Below, one piece after another: positions 56,473-64,000 of a stretch of 64,000 nucleotides of DNA (position 1 is the stretch's first letter; the number at the start of each line of letters is the position of its first letter). The position numbers were made by a program, and so were the translations under genes. The notes beneath the pieces were generated by a model. It searched no databases, had not been told where the DNA came from, and worked only from the letters and a program-made list of their open reading frames with translations. This DNA comes from DASXRA01 sp036502575 (GTDB lineage: Bacteria > Actinomycetota > Actinomycetes > Mycobacteriales > Jatrophihabitantaceae), in assembly GCA_036502575.1 (NCBI GenBank), contig DASXYL010000035.1:62001-126000 (forward strand), in the 5' to 3' direction.

Positions 56473-57672
56473 GTGCCCCGCCTCGACACCTCGCCCGAGC
56501 AGCCGGTGCCGGTGCGCGTCGTGGCCCAGAAGATCGCGGAGTGGATCAACCGGCTGGGCGAGGTCTGGATCGAAGGGCAGATCGCGCAGCTCACCAGACG
56601 CCCGGGTATGGCAACCCAGTTCCTGGTGCTGCGCGACACCGACGCCAACATCTCCCTCAGTGTGACGTGCCCGCGCGCCGTCCTGGCCGACGACATCGGC
56701 GAGGGCTCACGCGTCGTACTGCGCGCCCGTCCGGACTTCTATCTGGAACGCGGCACGCTCAGCTTGCGGGCCACCGACATTCGCCGGGTCGGCCTCGGCG
56801 AGCTGCTCGCCCGGCTCGAACAGCTCAAACGACTGCTCGCCGCCGAGGGGCTGTTCGCGGCTGATCGCAAGCGGGCGCTGCCGTTCCTGCCCCGGCGAAT
56901 CGGGCTGATCACCGGTCGGTCCAGCGCCGCCGAGCGGGACATCGTCGAGAACGCCCGCCGCCGATTCGCCGGGGTGACCTTCCAGGTCGAGAACGTGGCC
57001 ACGCAAGGCCCGTCGGCGGTCAATGAGGTGGTGGCGGCCGTGGAGCGTCTCGATGCCGACGACGCTGTCGACGTGATCGTCATCGCGCGCGGCGGCGGCA
57101 GTATCGAGGATCTGCTGCCGTTCTCGAACGAGACGCTCATCCGGGCGGTCGCCGCCGCGCGGACGCCACTGGTGAGCGCCATCGGCCACGAGACCGATTC
57201 GCCGCTGCTCGACCTGGTGGCCGACCTGGCCGCGTCCACGCCCACCGACGCCGCCCGGCGCATCGTGCCGGACGTCGCCGACGAGCGGACCCGGGTGGCG
57301 GACCTACGCGAGCGAACCCGGCAGAGCATCCGCCAGCGGCTGCGCGGCGAGTCGGCTCTGATGGCCGGCCTGCCCGAGCGGATGCGCGAGGCGGTGCGCT
57401 CGCGGCTCGCCGGTGAGGCGCGTGACGTCGACGCACTTCGAGAACGGGGGCGTCGCCGCACCCGGACCGTCGTCGAGGCCGCCGCGGCCGACCTCGAGCA
57501 CGTGCGGGCGCGCATCCGGTCGCTGTCGCCCCAGTCGACGCTCGACCGAGGCTATGCCGTGGTGCAACGCGCGGACGGGCTGGTGGTGCTCGATCCGGAC
57601 GATGCGACCGGCCCGCTGCGCATCCGGGTCGCCCGCGGTGAGTTCGAGGCCTCTAGAGACTCTCGAGGGTGA
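56473..57672 (+). CDS. xseA: Exodeoxyribonuclease VII large subunit
   Basis: 399 residues. N-terminal OB fold (about 15-110) followed by the catalytic domain (RRIGLITGRSSAAERDIVENARRR, VIVIARGGGSIEDLLPFSNE, SAIGHETDSPLLD) and coiled-coil C-terminus. With XseB it degrades single-stranded DNA. GTG 56473 is the chosen start. The 3' end overlaps the convergent HAD gene by 20 bp. Confidence 0.95.
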   Translation: MPRLDTSPEQPVPVRVVAQKIAEWINRLGEVWIEGQIAQLTRRPGMATQFLVLRDTDANISLSVTCPRAVLADDIGEGSRVVLRARPDFYLERGTLSLRATDIRRVGLGELLARLEQLKRLLAAEGLFAADRKRALPFLPRRIGLITGRSSAAERDIVENARRRFAGVTFQVENVATQGPSAVNEVVAAVERLDADDAVDVIVIARGGGSIEDLLPFSNETLIRAVAAARTPLVSAIGHETDSPLLDLVADLAASTPTDAARRIVPDVADERTRVADLRERTRQSIRQRLRGESALMAGLPERMREAVRSRLAGEARDVDALRERGRRRTRTVVEAAAADLEHVRARIRSLSPQSTLDRGYAVVQRADGLVVLDPDDATGPLRIRVARGEFEASRDSRG

Positions 57673-58306
57673 CGGCGAGCCCGGTCAGGTCCGGCAGCAC
57701 GGCATTGGCGGTCGCGCCGTCCGCGGTCTGCCCGGTGCGATTGATCCACACACTGGGCAGGCCCAGTTCGCCGGCCGGGACGATGTCGTGGAAGTAGCTC
57801 TGCGCCACATGTACCCACCGATCACTCGCCGCCCCGAAGGCTTCCCGGAAACGGTCGAAGTGGTTGTGCGCCGGCTTGTAGGAGCCGACGTCCTCCGCGG
57901 TGATGACCACGTCGATCGGCACGCTCAGCCGCCGTTGCGTCTGGGCGATGATGTCGCGGTCGCAGTTCGTCAGCACGGCGAGTTGCCACCCGGCCGCGCG
58001 CAGCTGCGCCAGGGCCGGGCGAGTGTCAGGGAACACCGGCCAGTACGGGATGGTGGCCCCGAGCACCGTGGCGTCGTCGTCCAGCAGTTCGAGGTCGAGC
58101 TCGGCCGCGGCCCGGCGCAACGTCTCGGCGAGCACGTCGCGGTAGCGCCGGCCCGGCCGCTCGGACTGCACCTCGGACTCGTGGCGGTTGTAAGCGTCGA
58201 GAACGTCCTGCCCCCGACCGGGCCAGAGCAGCTCGGCGCCGGACGCGATGCCGTGCCGCCAGTCGATCAGGGTGCCGAAACAGTCGAACGTTGCCCACCG
58301 AGTCAT
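57653..58306 (-). CDS. HAD-superfamily hydrolase (haloacid dehalogenase type II-like)
   Basis: 217 residues. Motif I nucleophile D8 in FDCFGTLIDW, motif II around VLTNCDRD, motif III Lys in VGSYKPAHNHFD, and motif IV Asp in the HDIVPAGE region. HAD type II enzymes act on halo- or phospho-acids. It interrupts the xseA/xseB pair on the opposite strand, so its insertion there is a derived feature. Confidence 0.9.
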   Translation of the reverse strand: MTRWATFDCFGTLIDWRHGIASGAELLWPGRGQDVLDAYNRHESEVQSERPGRRYRDVLAETLRRAAAELDLELLDDDATVLGATIPYWPVFPDTRPALAQLRAAGWQLAVLTNCDRDIIAQTQRRLSVPIDVVITAEDVGSYKPAHNHFDRFREAFGAASDRWVHVAQSYFHDIVPAGELGLPSVWINRTGQTADGATANAVLPDLTGLAVTLESL

Positions 58307-58399
58307 GCACCCATTCTTGTCCGGCCCGATTCGTGTCTGCGCGGGCCGGGCTCTTAGCGCTCGTCGCGCGGTGGTTCGGCGCTGCGGTCGCCGCCCGGT

Positions 58400-58405
58400 T
58401 AGGCT
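58400..58405 (+). promoter_or_regulatory. Leaderless -10 (TAGGCT) of xseB
   Basis: TAGGCT ends eight bases before ATG 58414. This gives xseB its own promoter, as needed because the HAD gene separates it from xseA. Confidence 0.45.
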
Positions 58406-58413
58406 TCCTCCCG

Positions 58414-58620
58414 ATGACTGAGATCGGATACGAGGCAGCCCGGGCCGAGCTGGCTGACATCGTGCGCAAGCTCGAGACCGGCGGGCAGTCACTCGAGGAG
58501 TCACTCGCCCTGTGGCAGCGCGGCGAGGAGCTGGCCGACACCTGCCAACGTTGGCTGGACGGCGCCACGGCGCGACTGGACGAAGCGATCGCTGCCCGCG
58601 ACGCCGACGCCGAGGACTGA
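58414..58620 (+). CDS. xseB: Exodeoxyribonuclease VII small subunit
   Basis: 68 residues (IGYEAARAELADIVRKLETGGQSLEESLALWQRGEELADTCQRWLDGATARL), the usual helix-hairpin small subunit. It activates XseA. It ends at a strong hairpin. Confidence 0.95.
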   Translation: MTEIGYEAARAELADIVRKLETGGQSLEESLALWQRGEELADTCQRWLDGATARLDEAIAARDADAED

Positions 58621-58670
58621 CCGGTTTTGGTCACCCAGCCGTCTATACGACGGCGGGTGACCAAAACCGG
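58621..58670. terminator. Bidirectional terminator-like hairpin
   Basis: Arms 58621-58643 and 58649-58670 (CCGGTTTTGGTCACCC... and its complement) are nearly perfect with a five-base loop. Runs TTTT/AAAA inside the arms could act from either strand. It separates convergent xseB and the liv binding-protein gene. Confidence 0.8.
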
Positions 58671-58685
58671 ATCGGTCGAACCGCG

Positions 58686-59966
58686 CTAGCTGCCACCCTT
58701 GCCGTGCATCGGGGCGACGTAGCTCGTCGCCAGGTCGCTCGCGCTGAACGGATCGACCACTTTCAGGCCGCCTTCGGTCGCGGCATCGGCCTGGGCGATG
58801 TTGACCTCGCGGGTCGCCGGATCGCCAGGGTGGCTGTAGTCCAGCGCAGGCAACATCCCGTCGGTGTCGACGCTCGTGGTCTGCCGGAAGGCCGCCTGCA
58901 CGCCTTCGCGGGTCAAATCCTTGTTGTCGCAGGCCTTCTTCAGCACGGTGGCGTACGCGATGGCGCCGCCGTACCCCCAGTCGATGCCGCCGTTGGGCAC
59001 GTCCTTGGGGTACCGCGCCTTGTACTCGTCGCGCACCTTGGTCGCCGCGGCGCTGTCGCCGGAGTACGGCTGCCACGACGCGACCACATACAGGAACTTC
59101 GCCAGCGCCGGCCCCGCCGCGGTCTTGAGCAGCTGCGGCACGAACACCGGGCTGTTGCCGAGGATCGGCACGTTCAGCCCGGACGCCGCGTCGACCGCCG
59201 CGATGGACGCGGTCTGCGTCGGGGTCGTCGTGACGACGATCGCCTTCACGCCCTGGCTCTTGAGCGACGCCACCTGGCTGGACAGGTCGGTGGCGGTCGC
59301 GGTGACCTGGGACCCCACCACCTTGAGACCGGCCTGCTTCGCCGCGTACTGGCTACCTAGGTAGCCGTTCTCGCCGTACTCGCCCTGGATGTAGATGTGC
59401 CCGATCGTGTCGCCGGACTTGACCCCCTTGTTCTTCATCAGCCAGGAGATGCCGTTGATGACCTCCAGGTCGTACGTCGACCCGACGATCATGTTGTTCG
59501 GGTTGTCGAGGATGGTCGAGGCCCACGACACGGGAATGGTGAACATCTTGTCCGACTCGACGTTCTGCTTGAGCGCCGCGTTGATCGGCGAACCCAGCAG
59601 CTGTTCCATGCCGAGCACGCTGGAGGACATGTCGGCGTACAGGCCGACTGCCTTCTGCACGTCGTAGCCGTCGTCCTTGATGTTGAGCTTCACGGAACGC
59701 CCGCAGATCCCGCCGGTCTTGTTCAGGTCGTCGAAGTAGATCTGCGCGCCCTGGGTGACGCTCTTGCCGAGTACGGCGAACACCCCCGACAGGTCGGTGA
59801 GAACGCCGAGGTTGATCGTGGAGGCGGTGACGCCGGGACCGGTCTTGACGCTGCCGCCTCCACCGCCGGTGTCAGTGCCGGACTTCTTGGCCTTGGTGCT
59901 ACAAGCCGATGCGAGCAGGGCCAGCGCTATACAGCCGGCCACGCCCAACCGCCAACGAGATGTCAT
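58686..59966 (-). CDS. livK: Branched-chain amino acid-type ABC substrate-binding lipoprotein (LivK-like)
   Basis: 426 residues. Lipobox LASAC (C22), a Gly-rich linker and a Peripla_BP_6 domain (INLGVLTDLSGVFAVLGKSVTQGAQIYFDDLNKTGGI). The ligand may be an amino acid, amide or aromatic acid. AAAGGAGG is 10 bases before the ATG. Last gene of the liv operon, 16 bp after livM. Confidence 0.93.
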   Translation of the reverse strand: MTSRWRLGVAGCIALALLASACSTKAKKSGTDTGGGGGSVKTGPGVTASTINLGVLTDLSGVFAVLGKSVTQGAQIYFDDLNKTGGICGRSVKLNIKDDGYDVQKAVGLYADMSSSVLGMEQLLGSPINAALKQNVESDKMFTIPVSWASTILDNPNNMIVGSTYDLEVINGISWLMKNKGVKSGDTIGHIYIQGEYGENGYLGSQYAAKQAGLKVVGSQVTATATDLSSQVASLKSQGVKAIVVTTTPTQTASIAAVDAASGLNVPILGNSPVFVPQLLKTAAGPALAKFLYVVASWQPYSGDSAAATKVRDEYKARYPKDVPNGGIDWGYGGAIAYATVLKKACDNKDLTREGVQAAFRQTTSVDTDGMLPALDYSHPGDPATREVNIAQADAATEGGLKVVDPFSASDLATSYVAPMHGKGGS

Positions 59967-59982
59967 ACCCGTCCTGCCTCCT

Positions 59983-61146
59983 TTAGGTCAGGGCGCTGCC
60001 GGACGGCAGCCGCGCTGTATCTGTGTCCCGTGCTTCGGGATGGACGACGCCGACCGGCTCGGCCCGACGCCTGCGTCCGGTCGAGCCGCGGGCCCGACCC
60101 GCCAGGCCGGCCAGGCCGCCGGGCGCCACGAGCAGCACGACGATGATCGCCGCGCCGTAGACGTAGTTGGAGAACTCGGCCGGCCCGACGCCGTTCTGGC
60201 CCGGCTGGGCGAGGAACGGCAAGCTGTCCGAGTAGTGGGTGAGGACGAGCGGCAACGCGGTGACGAACGCCGCCCCGGCCACCGCCCCGCCGACCGAGCC
60301 CAGCCCGCCGATCACGATCATCGCGAGGTACGTGATCGACAGCCGCAGGTCGAAGTAGTCGGGCACCGGGCGCTGGAACGCCAGCGCGATCAGCACGCCC
60401 GCGAGGCCGGCGTACATCGATGACAGCACGAACGCTCCCGCCTTGTACCGGCGGACGTTGACGCCCATGACCGCGGCGGCGACCTCGCTGTCGCGGATGG
60501 TCTGCAGCGCGCGTCCGGGGCGGCTGCGCAGCACATTGCGGGCGAACAGGTAGGCGAGCACTAGGAGCGCCAGGCCGAGGTACCACAGCCGCTCGCGCTG
60601 CCCGAACTCCACGTTCAGCACGGTCAGCGGCGGGTTGGCGTCGGTGAAGGAGAACCCGAACAGCGAGAACGGCGGGGCGTTTCGCCCGTAGAACCCGCCG
60701 GTCACGCTCTTCGCGTTCAGCAACAGGTGCTGGCAGATGAACACGAGCGCGAGCGAGGCGACGCCGAGGTAGATACCCCGCAGCCGGCTCGCGATCGGGC
60801 TGAACAACAGCCCCGCCGCACCGGCCAGCAGGACGGCGAGCACGAGGGCGAGGAACGGCGGCAGGCCGGCGCCGTGGACGATGATGCCGCCGCCGATGTT
60901 GGTGCTCGTCCCGGAGAAGTAGGAATACCCGTAGGCGCCCACGGCGAGGAAAAACGCGTGGGCGAGCGACAACTGGCCGGTGCTGCCGGTGAGCAGGTTC
61001 AGGCCGATGGCGCCGATGGCGGCGGCGAACGCGAACAGGCCGACCTGCAGCCAGAACGCCCCGACGTACAAGGGCAGCACGGCGAGCACCACGACGATGA
61101 CGACACCGACGACCAGGCCGAGGCGGCGGCGCAGCAGGTCAAACAC
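59983..61146 (-). CDS. livM: Liv-type ABC permease (LivM)
   Basis: 387 residues with about ten hydrophobic helices and the BPD_transp_2 signature (VLRSRPGRALQTIRDSEVAAAVMGVNVRRYK). GTG 61146 overlaps the livH stop by 8 bp. The C-terminal RARGSTGRRRRAEPVG tail is basic and not conserved in the family. Confidence 0.94.
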   Translation of the reverse strand: MFDLLRRRLGLVVGVVIVVVLAVLPLYVGAFWLQVGLFAFAAAIGAIGLNLLTGSTGQLSLAHAFFLAVGAYGYSYFSGTSTNIGGGIIVHGAGLPPFLALVLAVLLAGAAGLLFSPIASRLRGIYLGVASLALVFICQHLLLNAKSVTGGFYGRNAPPFSLFGFSFTDANPPLTVLNVEFGQRERLWYLGLALLVLAYLFARNVLRSRPGRALQTIRDSEVAAAVMGVNVRRYKAGAFVLSSMYAGLAGVLIALAFQRPVPDYFDLRLSITYLAMIVIGGLGSVGGAVAGAAFVTALPLVLTHYSDSLPFLAQPGQNGVGPAEFSNYVYGAAIIVVLLVAPGGLAGLAGRARGSTGRRRRAEPVGVVHPEARDTDTARLPSGSALT

Positions 61147-62026
61147 GGGCCACCTCCCGCGTGCCGAACAGTCCGCTCGGCCGCCACAGCAGCACCGCGA
61201 GCATCACGACGTAGGCGGAGACGTCGCCGAGCGGTGAGCCGAGGAAGGACAGGTCGTTGTTGTAGCCGGCGGTGAGCGACTGCACGACGCCGATGAGCAG
61301 TCCGCCGGCAACGGCCCCACCGGTCGAGTCCAGCCCGCCGACTACCGCCGCCGGGAACGCGTTCAAGGCCGTGAGGTTGGACGTGTTGTTCAGCCCGGGA
61401 CTGGGCGACGTTCCCAGAAAGACTCCGGCCACGGTGGCGAGCGCGCCGGCGATCAGCCAGGCCCCCATCGACACCCGATTCCGGCGGATACCCATCAGCG
61501 CCGCGGCCTCGAAGTCCTCCGCCGTCGCCCGCGTCGCCACCCCCCAGTTGGAGTACTTGTACGCGGCGAAGAACGCCCCGATCAAAACGGCGGCGACCAC
61601 CATCGCGGCGATCCGGGCCTGCGGCACGGTGAACGGACCGAGGTCGGCGGTGCGGTTGCCCCAGGGGTCGTCGAACGACAGCACCTGCTGGCCGATGCGC
61701 CGGGTCAACTCGGTCGAGAGCAGGATGTCGGCACCGATGGTGATGATCGACAGCGTGATCGGATCGGCGAACTTGGCCCGGCTGAGCACCTGCTGGATCA
61801 CGAGCGCACCCACGGCGGCGATCGCGATGCCGATCAGCACGGCCGGCACGAACCCGACGCGGGAGTGCGTGCGGGCGACGAAGTACGCGCCGAGCAGCAG
61901 CATCGAGCCCTGGGCGAAGTTGACGACCTCGGTCGCCTTGAAGATCACGACGAAGCCCAGCGCGATCAGCGTGTAGATGCAGCCGAGCGAGATCCCGTTG
62001 ATGACCAGTTCGCCGAAGTACGTCAT
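61139..62026 (-). CDS. livH: Liv-type ABC permease (LivH)
   Basis: 295 residues with a BPD_transp_2 core: YTLIALGFVVIFKATEVVNFAQGSMLLLGAY and ATAEDFEAAALMGIRRNRVSMGAWLIAG. ATG 62026 overlaps the livG stop (ATGA). Forms the membrane channel with LivM. Confidence 0.94.
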   Translation of the reverse strand: MTYFGELVINGISLGCIYTLIALGFVVIFKATEVVNFAQGSMLLLGAYFVARTHSRVGFVPAVLIGIAIAAVGALVIQQVLSRAKFADPITLSIITIGADILLSTELTRRIGQQVLSFDDPWGNRTADLGPFTVPQARIAAMVVAAVLIGAFFAAYKYSNWGVATRATAEDFEAAALMGIRRNRVSMGAWLIAGALATVAGVFLGTSPSPGLNNTSNLTALNAFPAAVVGGLDSTGGAVAGGLLIGVVQSLTAGYNNDLSFLGSPLGDVSAYVVMLAVLLWRPSGLFGTREVARV

Positions 62027-62850
62027 GGCATTGCCTCCGGCCCGGCCTCGGCCAGTAACGGGACCTCGGCGCGGTCGTCGCGTCCGGTGCCGAGATAGGC
62101 GCGGATGACGGCCGGGTCGCGCTGCACCTGGGCCGGCGGACCGTCGGCGATGCGCCGGCCGAAGTCCAGCACCGTCACCCGATCGGCGATGCCCATGACC
62201 AGGCCCATGTCGTGCTCGACGATGAGCACCGACAGGCCGAGCTCGCTGCGCACGTCCAGGATCGCCTGCGCCATGGTGCGGGTCTCCTCGGCGTTGAGCC
62301 CGGCCACCGGCTCGTCCAGCATCAGCAGCCGCGGCTCGAGACACAGCGCGCGCGCCAGCTCGACCCGCTTCTGCTCGCCGTAGGGCAGCAACCCCGCGGG
62401 CAGGTCGAGGACGTCCTCGATGCCGACGAAGCGAGCGATCTCGGTGACGCGGGCGCGGTGCCGCTTCGCTTCCCGCGCGACATGGGGCAGGTGCAGGCCG
62501 GCACTCACGAACCCGGCGCGGGTGAGCTGATGCCGCGCCAGCATGAGGTTCTCGGCGACCGGCTGCCGCGGCGACAGCGCGATGTTCTGGAAGGTCCGCC
62601 CGACGCCCAGCGCGGTGATCTGGTGTGGACGCCGGCCGATGAGCGATGTCTCACCGAGGCGAACGCGGCCGCTCGTGGCGCGATAGACGCCGGTGAGCAC
62701 GTTGAAGCAGGTGGACTTGCCGGCGCCGTTCGGTCCGATCAGCGCGTGGACGGTGCCGGGTTCGACGGTGAACGAGACGGCGTCGAGCGCGGTGAGGCCG
62801 GCGAAGCGCACCGTCAGCTCGTCGACGACCAGGGCCGGTGGGGCGGTCAT
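62023..62850 (-). CDS. livG: Liv-type ABC ATPase (LivG)
   Basis: 275 residues. Walker A GPNGAGKST, signature-like LLPYGEQKRVELARAL and Walker B LLMLDEPVAGLN, with the LivG-type long insertion (REAKRHRARVTEIARFVGI). ATG 62850 overlaps the livF stop. Confidence 0.95.
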   Translation of the reverse strand: MTAPPALVVDELTVRFAGLTALDAVSFTVEPGTVHALIGPNGAGKSTCFNVLTGVYRATSGRVRLGETSLIGRRPHQITALGVGRTFQNIALSPRQPVAENLMLARHQLTRAGFVSAGLHLPHVAREAKRHRARVTEIARFVGIEDVLDLPAGLLPYGEQKRVELARALCLEPRLLMLDEPVAGLNAEETRTMAQAILDVRSELGLSVLIVEHDMGLVMGIADRVTVLDFGRRIADGPPAQVQRDPAVIRAYLGTGRDDRAEVPLLAEAGPEAMP

Positions 62851-63623
62851 GTCCAGCGACCCAGCGTGTGGCCCGACGTCGACGCCCGCTCGGGGGCCCC
62901 GCCACCGAGGTAGAGCCGCTGCACCTCGTCCGAGCCGCGCAGTTGCTCGACGGCGCCCGACAGCTTGACCCGGCCGAGCTCGAGCACGTACGCGTAACTG
63001 GCTACCTCGAAGGCCATCTCGGCGTTCTGCTCGACCAGTAGCACCGCCGTCCCCTGGCGGTTGATCTCGACGATGACGTCGGCGATCTGGCCGACGATCT
63101 TCGGGGCCAGCCCGAGCGACGGCTCGTCCAGGAGCAGCAATTCGGGCGCCGCCATCAGCGCGCGACCGATCGCCAGCATCTGCTGCTCACCGCCGGAGAG
63201 CAGCCCGCCCCGTTGCCGGCGGCGATCAGCGAGCAGCGGGAACAGCTCGTACACGCGCTCGCGGGCGGCGGCCCGGGCTCGGCGGTCGCGTTGCCGGATA
63301 CCGCCGGCGCGCAGGTTCTCCTCGACGGTGAGGCGGCCGAAGATGCGGCGGCCCTCGGGCACCTGGACGACGCCGGCCGTGACGACGTGGCCCGGCGACC
63401 AGCGGGTGATGGGCTTGCCCTGAAAGGTGATCGTGCCGTGCTCGATGACCGCGCGGTGCAGCCGGCAGGTGCCGGACACGGTGCGCAGCAACGTGCTCTT
63501 GCCAGCGCCGTTGTTGCCGAGCACGGCGACGATCCCGCCGTCCGGTACCTGCAGCGAAACGCCCCGTAGCGCCTCGACCGCGCGTCCGTACCGCACAGCC
63601 AGATCGGTGACGTCGAGCAACAT
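62847..63623 (-). CDS. livF: Liv-type ABC ATPase (LivF)
   Basis: 258 residues. Walker A GNNGAGKSTLL, signature LLSGGEQQMLAIGRAL, Walker B LLLLDEPSLGLAPK. First gene of the operon; GGAGAG precedes ATG 63623. The 143-bp gap upstream to the regulator gene holds no recognised site beyond a GACG/CGTC-type GC-rich stretch. Confidence 0.95.
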   Translation of the reverse strand: MLLDVTDLAVRYGRAVEALRGVSLQVPDGGIVAVLGNNGAGKSTLLRTVSGTCRLHRAVIEHGTITFQGKPITRWSPGHVVTAGVVQVPEGRRIFGRLTVEENLRAGGIRQRDRRARAAARERVYELFPLLADRRRQRGGLLSGGEQQMLAIGRALMAAPELLLLDEPSLGLAPKIVGQIADVIVEINRQGTAVLLVEQNAEMAFEVASYAYVLELGRVKLSGAVEQLRGSDEVQRLYLGGGAPERASTSGHTLGRWT

Positions 63624-63766
63624 AGGCTCTCCTCTCCGGCCGCCCCGTGGCGAAAGCGTGGTGACTTCCCCCGATCCGCACCACCCCCATGTGGAGATCG
63701 ATGTGACCCTCGTCACGTCGGGCGCGCGCACCATACCGCCTGAATGCCCCCCACGTCAGGCCGAAG

Positions 63767-64000
63767 TCAGAGCAAGCGGGCTTCGCTGGCCTTCGCAATC
63801 GCCTCGACGCGGTTGCGCGCGCCGAGCTTGGACATCGCGCTCTGCAGGTAGGTCTTGACCGTATTGCGGGTGAGGCCCAGCTCGTCGGCGATCTCGGGGT
63901 TGGTGTGTCCGACGGCGACCAGGCGCAGCACCTCGTACTCGCGGCGGGTGAGCCCGGCCCGGAACAACGCATCGCGCAGCGAGCCCGCCGTGCCCCCGCC
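63767..64000 (-). CDS. LuxR-type transcriptional regulator, C-terminal HTH only (truncated by window edge)
   Basis: The last 78 codons form a GerE/LuxR helix-turn-helix (LTRREYEVLRLVAVGHTNPEIADELGLTRNTVKTYLQSAMSKLGARNRVEAIAKASEARLL). The N-terminal sensor or receiver domain lies beyond position 64000. It is upstream of livF on the same strand, so it may control the liv operon; that is inference. Confidence 0.9.
   Translation of the reverse strand, partial: GGGTAGSLRDALFRAGLTRREYEVLRLVAVGHTNPEIADELGLTRNTVKTYLQSAMSKLGARNRVEAIAKASEARLL

Overview
The window is high-GC DNA from an actinomycete (Actinomycetota). Support comes from GTG/TTG starts, many leaderless TANNNT-type promoters placed 6-8 nt before the start codon, a mycothiol gene (mshB), DUF3117, a DivIVA-domain membrane protein, a FdxC-like ferredoxin, and gene neighbourhoods that, from memory, follow Mycobacterium tuberculosis Rv1107c-Rv1112, Rv1165-Rv1171, Rv1177 and Rv1201c-Rv1213. 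It is not a Mycobacterium in detail. A relative in the Frankia/Jatrophihabitans/Cryptosporangium part of the phylum would fit, but I cannot assign a genus.

Layout. 1-11.5 kb is an accessory oxidoreductase and regulator zone: a truncated FAD/Fe-S 2-hydroxyacid dehydrogenase with an unknown partner and a divergent LysR, alkB, an MFS drug-type exporter, an ECF sigma factor with a SnoaL-like tail, a frameshifted SDR, and an HxlR/SDR pair. 11.5-23.9 kb is a housekeeping block: glycogen or maltose-1-phosphate synthesis (glgC, glgA), pepA with a PTH2-type hydrolase, DUF3117, tag, a DivIVA-like protein, two LOG-family proteins, and divergent dapE and dapD. 24-27.2 kb holds a ferredoxin, a GNAT protein, DUF1269 and mshB. 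27.3-40.1 kb, all on the minus strand, holds two Opp/Dpp-type peptide importers. One has its own ATPases and the other does not, and between them sit a DapC/glutamine-transaminase-like aminotransferase and a nitrilase-family amidase. Each importer operon is preceded by an identically sized 79-nt conserved element. 40.2-41.3 kb is a single-gene AbiEi/DUF559-type cassette bounded by related inverted repeats. 41.4-49.6 kb holds typA, a DEAD-box helicase, two aldo/keto reductases and a LysR/MFS pair. 49.7-51.1 kb is a small island of two toxin-antitoxin modules next to ychF. 51.2-58.6 kb is a conserved block: ychF, rmuC, DUF6542, ispH, a putative lipid-droplet protein, xseA and xseB. 58.7-63.6 kb is a branched-chain-amino-acid-type ABC importer, and a truncated LuxR-type regulator lies at the right edge.

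Functional themes are import and breakdown of peptides and amino acids (two Dpp systems, one Liv system, PepA, aminotransferase plus amidase) beside lysine/DAP and cell-wall synthesis (dapD, dapE, a possible dapC, a lysozyme-like secreted protein), redox homeostasis (mshB, ferredoxin) and storage polysaccharide synthesis.

The most unusual signals are: the twin 79-nt leaders of the peptide importer operons, with conserved ends that pair and a variable core; the AbiEi/DUF559 cassette with matching hairpins at both ends; an apparent extra ychF 3' end and a duplicated vapC tail marking the toxin-antitoxin island; a 57-nt dispersed intergenic repeat; and a nested 76-nt hairpin before xseA. No stretch longer than about 345 bases lacks a gene; the longest, 39965-40307, holds the second leader element and the left cassette hairpin. 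I saw no tRNA, rRNA, CRISPR array or recognisable insertion-sequence transposase.
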